DNA of 6,587 nt from an uncultured bacterium (lineage in GTDB: Bacteria > Bacillota > Clostridia > Christensenellales > Pumilibacteraceae), in NCBI GenBank assembly GCA_949747725.1, contig CATKFJ010000098.1, positions 1-6,587 of the forward strand, written 5' to 3'. Made by a program: the position numbers and the translations under genes. The notes under the pieces were generated by a model. The model saw nothing but the letters and a program-made list of their open reading frames with translations. It was not told the origin of the DNA and searched no databases. Below, in pieces: positions 1 to 6,100 of the stretch. Each line of letters opens with the position of its first letter. The first letter of the stretch is position 1.

Positions 1-2620
1 CCGCAAACACAAAAACGATACCCGCAACGCTTTCCGCACTCGCAACGCTACCGCAGCCACAACCTTTCTTTTCTTCCGCTTGGTTTTCGTTCTCCCCGAA
101 TTCGGGTTTTACTTTATCGATATCATCGTCGATATTCGGATCGTAATCTTGCGTTGTGATTTCTATCTCGGCGTCCAAAGAATGAACGCTTACCGTATCG
201 AGCAATACCGCCGATCCGTCGCCGACCGAAAAAGTAAGTTCGCCGAATGCCCTATCTTGCGGTAATTCGAATACCGCCGCCGGCTCGTAAATCAGTTTTA
301 TAGGTTCATTCGTAGCGGCATATCCTATCGAAAGATTTCCGTTTTGAACGCGAACGCATAAAATACCGCTTTCTCCGCTCATTATTTTAGCTGCGCGCGC
401 TCCCGTGCTGATCGTTTTGATTCCTTTTCCGATTACCGCGCCTTCCGATGCCGTAATACCCACGCCGTTCGGTAGCATTACGTCAATCGCGCCGTTTACT
501 ACCGATTTGACTTTAGCGTACATAATAAAGTCACCGAATTTATCTTTGGTTGTAGCCGTGGCGCCGCCCGAAAGCAATACGCTTTCTCCCAAGTCTTGCG
601 CATCGGTGCTCTTTGTTAAACTTTGCGCAACATTCTCGTTTTGCGCGTTTATATTGTTTACCGAGAAACTGCTTATACGGAACGATGCCGCATTATGCCC
701 CGCCACTACAACGTAACCGTTTGTGTCGTTATATGCAAACGTGCCGCGCAAAATACCCATTTCGGAAGCGGGCGCACCGACGGGTGCAAAATATACTTCG
801 ATTTCGCCCTCTATCACTACAAGCATTACGTTATACGCTATCAAATTGTTTTCTTCGTCTCTGTTGTTCCAAAAAGAAACATCGCCCATAACGGTTTTGC
901 CCGACACACCGCCGCCGCCCGCAATCTCCATACCGCGCGTTTTTTTGGTAAATACAATATACGGATTACTCCAAGCCGCGCCCGAAAGCGTTTGCCTCCC
1001 GAAAGAGAACAACATAGCGGTTTCGTTTTTCGCCGTATCGTCGGTTACGGTAACGGTAAAACGGCAAATATATTCGCTGTATTTTTGCTTGGGGCCAAAC
1101 AGCATGTTCACGTCGCTTTCGGAAAACTGCACGTAATTCCTTGTTTGCCCCGCTTTATACAACGGACTCGTACACCCCTGCATAAGCCATTCGTTTCGAT
1201 TTACATAATATTGATACAGCGTTTCGCCCGATTCCTCATACGTGCGCATACCTTTGAAATTGATAGCGCGATTTTGCGCGTCGATAACCGCATCATAAGA
1301 ATAGCCTTGCATGCGCGCGTCGTCGAATACCACGTATCCCGCAGTCGTTTCGCTTTCGCCTATATGTTTGGTTCCGAGCTTAAATATCCCGCCGAAATCG
1401 CCGCCTTTTAGCGTATACGTTGCTTCGCCTATTGTAATTTTTATTCTTCCGTCGCTGTATCCTTCAAACGCAACCGTAACGGTATTGTTGTCGTCTATTT
1501 GTTCCGCTTCGGTCGTTTCGGTAATTGCGCCATCTGCTACCGTAACCGCACGATATGACTTATTGCTTGTCTTTTCCAATCCTGCAAAAAACTTTCCGCC
1601 ACCCAGTTCCATACCGAACACGGTAGACGGCGATATTTGCGAAAGTTCGGCTTCTACCGAGAACGCAAATTGCTTATCCACGCGTACGTCGCGCGTAATG
1701 CCGCGCGCATTGGTTATAGTGCCGTCTTGTTTTCCCGTAACGATTTTCACATCTGCCGTAGGCCCCACGGCAAGCGTAGATGAATCGAAATACGTAACCG
1801 CCCATTTTGCGTTCGGCACTTTCATGTTGTCGAACATAAACGCGCTTTGCGTAAAATCGTCTTCGAAAACCGTTTGCTCGTTCTCTTTTACCGCAAAATT
1901 CGTAACGGTCATTTTGATGCTTCCCATAGACGTAAACCCGTAATAGCCGTCGCATTCCACATTGTCGTACGATGCTTGCGGAGCCGACGGACATGACGTA
2001 CCCGCTTCATACATATACAAATCGAGTTTATACATCGTAGCGCCGTCGCTTTCACGATTATCTTCTTTCTTTGTCAGCACATACCGCATTGACGTTTTGG
2101 CAAAACCAAAAGGCGAAACCGAATATGACGCGAAATTGCTTTGCGTCGTGTCTACGGGCCCGCCGCTCGTACCCTGTTTATCGTCCATCAAAGTAGTGCG
2201 GTTATCCGGCCAAAACCAAGTGCCGACGTCGGCGTATTCCATAGAGCTGTTATAGCGGGGCAACCCGAACACGAACGCTATCCACCCGCCGCCGCTTACT
2301 TGCATATCGAACGAAATCTCGACATCGTCGGTAACGTGATGCTCCATAGGACTGATACACGAGCCCCATCTGCTGTCGCCGTTATACCGAAGCGAATATT
2401 CGCCCGTTTGCAACTCGGCGTTCACGGGGTCTTTCCATTCTTCCGAAAAAGTCGTTCCGTCAAAATCTTCGGAAAAAATATCGGCTTGTATTTCGGCGGC
2501 GTATGCCTTTTGTCTTACGGAAACAGACGTCATGCCAAGCGCAAGAGCTGCGGCAAGCAACAACGCCGTGAATCCCAATGCGGCAAATCTTTTTTTGCAT
2601 TTTGTTTGTGAATTTCTCAT
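1..2620 (-). CDS. Large secreted modular protein with concanavalin-like repeats and Cys-Gly C-terminal motif, 3' end outside window
   Basis: One uninterrupted frame of 873 codons runs from ATG at 2620 to the window edge without a stop; I translated it by hand. Residues 1-42 form a signal peptide (basic K-C-K-K-R-F, Leu/Ala core, A-Y-A-A just before E43), with cleavage likely after residue 41 or 42. Four beta-rich units of about 200 residues follow: about 48-250, opening S-E-D-F-D-G; about 251-446, opening V-F-E-D-D-F; about 447-657; and about 658-824. The D-F openings, Gly/Trp-rich loops and alternating strands resemble concanavalin/LamG-like jelly-roll domains. No GH16-type E-x-D-x-E motif is seen, so binding is more likely than hydrolysis. 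Residues 825-852 are an acidic linker, then G853-C-G-C-G-S858 and a hydrophobic run to the edge. The gene follows the permease by 12 bases with AAGGAGG overlapping its stop codon, so it belongs to the operon. Likely role: surface capture of a glycan. The exact family is not recognised. Confidence 0.88.
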   Translation of the reverse strand, partial: MRNSQTKCKKRFAALGFTALLLAAALALGMTSVSVRQKAYAAEIQADIFSEDFDGTTFSEEWKDPVNAELQTGEYSLRYNGDSRWGSCISPMEHHVTDDVEISFDMQVSGGGWIAFVFGLPRYNSSMEYADVGTWFWPDNRTTLMDDKQGTSGGPVDTTQSNFASYSVSPFGFAKTSMRYVLTKKEDNRESDGATMYKLDLYMYEAGTSCPSAPQASYDNVECDGYYGFTSMGSIKMTVTNFAVKENEQTVFEDDFTQSAFMFDNMKVPNAKWAVTYFDSSTLAVGPTADVKIVTGKQDGTITNARGITRDVRVDKQFAFSVEAELSQISPSTVFGMELGGGKFFAGLEKTSNKSYRAVTVADGAITETTEAEQIDDNNTVTVAFEGYSDGRIKITIGEATYTLKGGDFGGIFKLGTKHIGESETTAGYVVFDDARMQGYSYDAVIDAQNRAINFKGMRTYEESGETLYQYYVNRNEWLMQGCTSPLYKAGQTRNYVQFSESDVNMLFGPKQKYSEYICRFTVTVTDDTAKNETAMLFSFGRQTLSGAAWSNPYIVFTKKTRGMEIAGGGGVSGKTVMGDVSFWNNRDEENNLIAYNVMLVVIEGEIEVYFAPVGAPASEMGILRGTFAYNDTNGYVVVAGHNAASFRISSFSVNNINAQNENVAQSLTKSTDAQDLGESVLLSGGATATTKDKFGDFIMYAKVKSVVNGAIDVMLPNGVGITASEGAVIGKGIKTISTGARAAKIMSGESGILCVRVQNGNLSIGYAATNEPIKLIYEPAAVFELPQDRAFGELTFSVGDGSAVLLDTVSVHSLDAEIEITTQDYDPNIDDDIDKVKPEFGENENQAEEKKGCGCGSVASAESVAGIVFVFA
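2..64 (-). other. C-terminal G-C-G-C-G-S motif followed by hydrophobic stretch (putative surface-anchoring signal)
   Basis: Codons 853-858 of the large secreted protein read Gly-Cys-Gly-Cys-Gly-Ser, directly after an acidic linker and two Lys. They are followed by S-V-A-S-A-E-S-V-A-G and then a hydrophobic run I-V-F-V-F-A that the window edge cuts off. A short Cys/Gly motif, a hydrophobic segment and (not visible here) a basic tail is the general plan of C-terminal sorting signals. MYXO-CTERM is a known example that uses Cys, but its phylum is different. There is no LPXTG in the visible part, so a standard sortase signal is not shown. Function is inferred. Confidence 0.55.
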
Positions 2621-2627
2621 TCTCTTT

Positions 2628-2634
2628 CCTCCTT
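2628..2634 (-). promoter_or_regulatory. Ribosome binding site AAGGAGG of the large secreted protein
   Basis: A near-perfect AAGGAGG lies seven bases before the ATG at 2620. It shares bases with the TAA stop (2633-2635) of the upstream permease gene, so ribosomes ending there are placed to restart. It fixes the start of the large protein. Confidence 0.9.
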
Positions 2635-3583
2635 AAAATTGAACGTCGGGCGTAAACTTTTTCACAAGCAAGCGAACGGCTATGATAATCGGCAACATAA
2701 TCAGCGAAAACGTCATGCCTATCGTCGCCGCCTGTATCATATTGCCCGATCCTCCCGTATCCACGCTCGTAAAAATATACCACCCTATCGTCATAAATTT
2801 GTTGTCTATGCCGGGATTTATCGCGATAAGCATAGGTTGCATGGTAAAACTGAGTACGCTCGTCACTACGCCTATCATAAACACGCCTACGGTAGACATA
2901 ACAAGCGGCAAAACAATCGACCACGCCTCTCGCCAAAAACCGATTCCGTCCAGTCTTGCCGATTCGGTAATATCTTCGGGAATGCGTTGCATAGCGCCGC
3001 ACAAAACCACGGTGTTGCCGCCCAGTCCCGCCCAAATGCAAAACACAATGATAATGCCCCACATTTTATCCGAGTTATAGCCGAGCCAATCAACACGATG
3101 CCCAACGAGTTTTTCCACAAGCAACGCAATAGGTCCGAAATCCGAACTGAACATGTGCCGAACCATCATACAAAGCACAACCAATGATATTATGTTGGGC
3201 AGGAAAAATACGACTTGAAAGAATTTGCGAAAGCGAATCTTTTTGTAGAAACTGTACGCGATGATAAACGATATGGGGAATATCACAATGTTTATAAGAA
3301 TCGCTCTGAAACTGTTGACAAAAGCGTTGAATTCGCCCGGATCGCCGCCCAATATCATCGATTTGAAAACCGAAACATACCCTTCAAGTCCGCGCCACAC
3401 GTACGACGCCGTAGGCACGTCGAATCGCTTGAGCGTAAGCAATATCGTATCGAAATTCACATACACCCAAAACACCGCAAAATTGATTACCGGAATAATA
3501 ATAAGCGACAGAATAAAGAGATACTTTCGTGCCGTACGGTTCAGCTTGAATTTTTTCTTTTTTACGGGGATTGCTGTATCCAT
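2633..3583 (-). CDS. Carbohydrate ABC transporter permease, MalF/UgpA type (CUT1 family)
   Basis: Second channel subunit of the importer, 316 residues. A Lys/Arg-rich N-terminal tail precedes a membrane helix at about residues 21-44. A loop with a conserved-looking G-x-E-x-F-x-x-x-x-x-N-S-F pattern follows, then further helices including the V-V-F-F-L-P-N-I-I-S segment characteristic of MalF/UgpA-type permeases. The EAA loop is present but reads E207-S-A209-R-L-D-G213-I-G215, ending V-L225-P226: the second residue is Ser instead of Ala, a tolerated substitution, and the Gly and Leu-Pro positions are kept. The start at 3583 is supported by AGGAG five bases upstream; an in-frame TTG at 3619 would overlap the receptor gene by 28 bases. 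The receptor's TAG stop overlaps this ribosome binding site, and only eight bases separate the genes, so translation is probably coupled. No ATPase gene is visible, so the complex must use one encoded elsewhere, outside the window or in trans. Confidence 0.94.
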   Translation of the reverse strand: MDTAIPVKKKKFKLNRTARKYLFILSLIIIPVINFAVFWVYVNFDTILLTLKRFDVPTASYVWRGLEGYVSVFKSMILGGDPGEFNAFVNSFRAILINIVIFPISFIIAYSFYKKIRFRKFFQVVFFLPNIISLVVLCMMVRHMFSSDFGPIALLVEKLVGHRVDWLGYNSDKMWGIIIVFCIWAGLGGNTVVLCGAMQRIPEDITESARLDGIGFWREAWSIVLPLVMSTVGVFMIGVVTSVLSFTMQPMLIAINPGIDNKFMTIGWYIFTSVDTGGSGNMIQAATIGMTFSLIMLPIIIAVRLLVKKFTPDVQF

Positions 3584-3588
3584 ACGTT

Positions 3589-3593
3589 CTCCT
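3589..3593 (-). promoter_or_regulatory. Ribosome binding site AGGAG of the MalF-type permease
   Basis: AGGAG lies five bases before the ATG at 3583 and overlaps the TAG stop (3592-3594) of the receptor gene. It decides in favour of 3583 over the in-frame TTG at 3619 and suggests translational coupling. Confidence 0.88.
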
Positions 3594-5151
3594 ATTCGAT
3601 ACCGAGTTCTGTTTTCCAAGTGTTAAAATATGATTTTGTTACCGTATATACGTTTCTGCTGTTTTTCTCACCTACCATGATTTGTTCGCCCGTCATGGTG
3701 CGCATATCGTTTATAATGGAAGACGTTGCGGTACGACCGAACATGGTAGGACGCTTATACAAATACATAGGCGAAACGTCTTCCACCGCTTTATTTGCGG
3801 GATAGTTGGAAACACGGATATCGGAGTCGAAATATATATCAAGATAACTTTGCGTATACGGACTCCATTCGTAATCGGGTTCCGCTTCGAGCGGATTATA
3901 ATCAAACGGACGCATCGTTCCCGTCCTTTTTGTAAAGTCCAAAAGCATTTCTTCGTTGCACAAGTACACAAGGAACTCTTTCGCCATATCTTTGTTTACG
4001 GCTCCCGACGGAATAAAAATCGTTTCATCGTTCATAAAGTAATTTATCTTCGCCGACATACCGTTCTCATTTTTCATTGCTTTCGTACCATCGTCGAATA
4101 AAGGCATACTCATCATTTTGAAAACGTGATCTTTGTTGGTAATATACTCCTCCATCTCTTTATAGCTGAACGAACCGACAAGCGCAAGCGCGCTTTCTCC
4201 ACGTGCAAAAATTCTTTCGGCCTCTTGCACGGTATGTTCTTCTATGTTGGCAACGGTGTTTTTCCACTCCCCGCCTTCGCCTACGATAAGCGTACGCCAC
4301 TGGTCGATAGCCTTTTGTATACCTTTCTGTTTCCACACTTCGGCGCTTTCGAAGTTATAAAAATCGTAATACGCGCCGTCGCCTTCGTTCACGGCGAGCG
4401 TATTTTCTTCGTAAACGCCTTGGTATTGCGCCCACCACACCGCCATGTAGTATTCGAGCCAGTGCATACCGTCGGCAAAAGGAAGCGAGAACGGTTTGAT
4501 TCCGTCGTTTCGCGCAAGCACGTCGGCGCAGTACGCCGCAAGATCTTCCACCGTTTCGGGAGGCGCAGTCCATTTGTCGCCCACATTCCAAGCGCCCTCT
4601 TTAGCGGTAGTGTGCGACGTGGAAAGCAATATGGTTTCATTGTACGCAATAGACATGCCTACGCTCGCCCACGGCATCATCCACGGATAGTACGAGCCTT
4701 GCCCGTAAATACGTTGCGAATAATTCTTTTTCACAACGTCCGCATCCATAAAATCTTTGACCTTGCGTTTGCCTGAAGAAGTGTTCACTTCGGCTTCGTA
4801 TACCGATTCGAGATTTTCGATATAACCGAGCGACACCCATTCCGTCCAAGCCGTCGAGCCTTGCGTCATATAAATGTCGGCAAGGTTTTGTCCCGATTTG
4901 AGATACGTGTTTACCGTGTTTGTAATCGTAGTGTCGGGAATGAGCTTATACTTAAAGCCGGGATGCTCATCTTGATATTTCTTTGCGGCATACTCGAGCC
5001 AATCGCTGCCGTATCCGCCTTCAAAATACCGAATCGTAAGTACGCCCTTTTCGGTTTGAAGCGCCGTACTGCACCCCGTAAGTCCTACCATTACCGAAAA
5101 CGACAGGACTACCGTAAGAACGGCGCACAACATTTTTTTGACGTTTTTCAT
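3592..5151 (-). CDS. Extracellular solute-binding lipoprotein, family 1 (sugar ABC transporter receptor)
   Basis: Receptor lipoprotein of 519 residues that captures a ligand outside the membrane and delivers it to the two permeases. The N-terminus is a lipoprotein signal peptide: basic M-K-N-V-K-K, a hydrophobic core, then lipobox L24-T-G-C27, so Cys27 should be lipidated after cleavage. The mature part opens with V-L-T-I-R-Y-F-E-G-G (about 37-46), followed by a W-x-x-x-x-A-x-x-Y-x-x-x-H-P-G pattern typical of family 1 (UgpB/MalE-like) receptors. A second family feature is F-A-R317-G-E-S-A-L-A-L-V-G, where the sheet meets the hinge. It is longer than the usual 410-450 residues; the last 120 or so residues are rich in Tyr, Trp and Asp and may help line the binding cleft. 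The ATG at 5151 follows AAGGTGG by eight bases; the in-frame GTG at 5163 lies inside that site and is not a plausible start. It sits between the two permease genes, an unusual order. Ligand unknown; aromatic content fits an oligosaccharide. Confidence 0.95.
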   Translation of the reverse strand: MKNVKKMLCAVLTVVLSFSVMVGLTGCSTALQTEKGVLTIRYFEGGYGSDWLEYAAKKYQDEHPGFKYKLIPDTTITNTVNTYLKSGQNLADIYMTQGSTAWTEWVSLGYIENLESVYEAEVNTSSGKRKVKDFMDADVVKKNYSQRIYGQGSYYPWMMPWASVGMSIAYNETILLSTSHTTAKEGAWNVGDKWTAPPETVEDLAAYCADVLARNDGIKPFSLPFADGMHWLEYYMAVWWAQYQGVYEENTLAVNEGDGAYYDFYNFESAEVWKQKGIQKAIDQWRTLIVGEGGEWKNTVANIEEHTVQEAERIFARGESALALVGSFSYKEMEEYITNKDHVFKMMSMPLFDDGTKAMKNENGMSAKINYFMNDETIFIPSGAVNKDMAKEFLVYLCNEEMLLDFTKRTGTMRPFDYNPLEAEPDYEWSPYTQSYLDIYFDSDIRVSNYPANKAVEDVSPMYLYKRPTMFGRTATSSIINDMRTMTGEQIMVGEKNSRNVYTVTKSYFNTWKTELGIE

Positions 5152-5159
5152 GTTTATTA

Positions 5160-5166
5160 CCACCTT
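5160..5166 (-). promoter_or_regulatory. Ribosome binding site AAGGTGG of the solute-binding protein
   Basis: AAGGTGG, one mismatch from the ideal AAGGAGG, lies eight bases before the ATG at 5151. The in-frame GTG at 5161-5163 falls inside it, which rules that codon out as the start and places the true start four codons later. Confidence 0.85.
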
Positions 5167-5187
5167 ATATAATTTTTGAAATTAGTT

Positions 5188-6084
5188 TTATCCTTTGATT
5201 CCGCCGCCCATGCTGAAACTCATAATCTTCTTTTGGAACGCCGCAAACAACGCAACCACAGGCACAATGGAGATTATCATTGCGGCGAATAGTTTGGGAT
5301 AATCGCCCGAAAACTGCGAAAAGCCGTTTGTGACCTGCGTGGAAATGTAGTAAATACCCACTGAAAGCGTTTGGTGCGAAGGCAAATACAAATACGGCGT
5401 CATATAGTCGTTCCAAATACCGATAAACCCGAGTAGCCATTGCGCGCCGAACACGGCGGAAAGTTGCGGCAAATAGATTTGCAAGAAGATTCGCCAATGT
5501 CCCGCGCCGTCTATCTCCGCCGCTTCGTGATACGTGCGCGAAATGTTTTGAAACACGCTGCCGAACAACAAAAACGCAAATCCGAAGCCGTTTGTTGCCG
5601 TGAGGAGTATTCCGGGAATGCTGTCGAATATGCCGATTTTCACAAACAAATTATACTGCGAAGGCAACGTACCCGTAATATTTACAAGCATAGGTATCAT
5701 AGCCACCCAATACAGCACATGCTTTCCCTTAAAGTCGTGCAATGCGTACGCATACGCCGTACATGCACAGAAAAACAAATTGATGAGCGGCATAGCAACC
5801 GACAGAATTATGGAATTGAGAAACATAGAACCCAAATTGAATTCCGAAAAGATTTTACCGAAATTCCCGAGCGATTTAATGGGTTCAACGGGAAATCCCC
5901 ACGGATTTGCAGAAAACTCGATTTTGTTTTTCATGGAATTGTATACCAGCCACAAAAACGGAAATATCAGCGTTGCGGCGTATACAAAGTAAATAACGCA
6001 CAGTACGGCAAGCGTTACGCGGTGCTCCCGCGGTTTCTTTTTAACTACCCTCACGGGTGCGTTTTTATTTATTGCTACATTCAT
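5188..6084 (-). CDS. Carbohydrate ABC transporter permease, MalG/UgpE type (CUT1 family)
   Basis: Integral membrane subunit, 298 residues, of a binding-protein-dependent sugar importer. A basic N-terminal tail (K-K-K-P-R-E-H-R) precedes a first membrane segment at about residues 24-47, ending in the F-P-F-L-W-L-V-Y-N-S-M-K pattern usual for MalG-type permeases. Several further hydrophobic segments follow, consistent with the family's six helices. The cytoplasmic EAA loop that docks on the ATPase is intact: E187-A-A-E-I-D-G193-A-G195, continuing to L205-P206. The protein ends with the short S-F-S-M-G-G-G-I-K-G tail typical of this subunit. The ATG at 6084 was chosen because a GGAG lies six bases upstream; the in-frame ATG at 6144 would overlap the upstream gene by 44 bases and lacks such a site. 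It is expected to pair with the permease at 2633-3583 and the receptor at 3592-5151. Family assignment is firm; the sugar is unknown. Confidence 0.95.
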   Translation of the reverse strand: MNVAINKNAPVRVVKKKPREHRVTLAVLCVIYFVYAATLIFPFLWLVYNSMKNKIEFSANPWGFPVEPIKSLGNFGKIFSEFNLGSMFLNSIILSVAMPLINLFFCACTAYAYALHDFKGKHVLYWVAMIPMLVNITGTLPSQYNLFVKIGIFDSIPGILLTATNGFGFAFLLFGSVFQNISRTYHEAAEIDGAGHWRIFLQIYLPQLSAVFGAQWLLGFIGIWNDYMTPYLYLPSHQTLSVGIYYISTQVTNGFSQFSGDYPKLFAAMIISIVPVVALFAAFQKKIMSFSMGGGIKG

Positions 6085-6090
6085 ATATTT

Positions 6091-6094
6091 CTCC
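6091..6094 (-). promoter_or_regulatory. Ribosome binding site GGAG of the MalG-type permease
   Basis: GGAG lies six bases before the ATG at 6084, within the 16-base gap after the upstream stop codon. It supports 6084 over the in-frame ATG at 6144, which would overlap the preceding gene. Confidence 0.82.
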
Positions 6095-6100
6095 GTGTGT

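Noticed and set aside
112..140. Near-palindromic TCGATATCATCGTCGATATT stretch resembling an operator
   Set aside because: It lies deep in coding sequence and encodes the Asp-rich linker (D-D-D-I-D); repeated GAT/GAC and ATC/ATA codons give the symmetry.
623..1411. Plus-strand open frame of 262 codons
   Set aside because: It lies wholly antisense to the large secreted protein, whose translation is coherent with signal peptide, repeats and linker. The product is His/Arg-rich with no domain pattern and no good ribosome binding site. It is open because the real gene rarely uses TTA, CTA or TCA codons.
1311..1943. Plus-strand open frame of 210 codons, Ser/Pro/Val-rich, superficially secreted-like
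   Set aside because: It is antisense to the same real gene, and its composition is what the reverse complement of Glu/Gly/Thr-rich beta-sandwich coding gives. No supporting start signal.
1..2620. Glycoside hydrolase family 16 activity in the concanavalin-like units
   Set aside because: No E-x-D-x-E or E-x-D-x-x-E motif was found in the visible 873 residues, so catalysis is not claimed.
3592..3619. Longer N-terminus for the MalF-type permease from TTG at 3619
   Set aside because: It would overlap the receptor gene by 28 bases with a weak start codon, whereas ATG 3583 has a well-spaced AGGAG.
5152..5187. Possible internal promoter (TATATA-like box) or small hairpin in the 36-base gap before the receptor gene
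   Set aside because: No acceptable -35 box lies about 17 bases upstream on the minus strand, and the AT-only 5-bp stem is too weak for a terminator or processing site. AT-richness around a ribosome binding site explains it.
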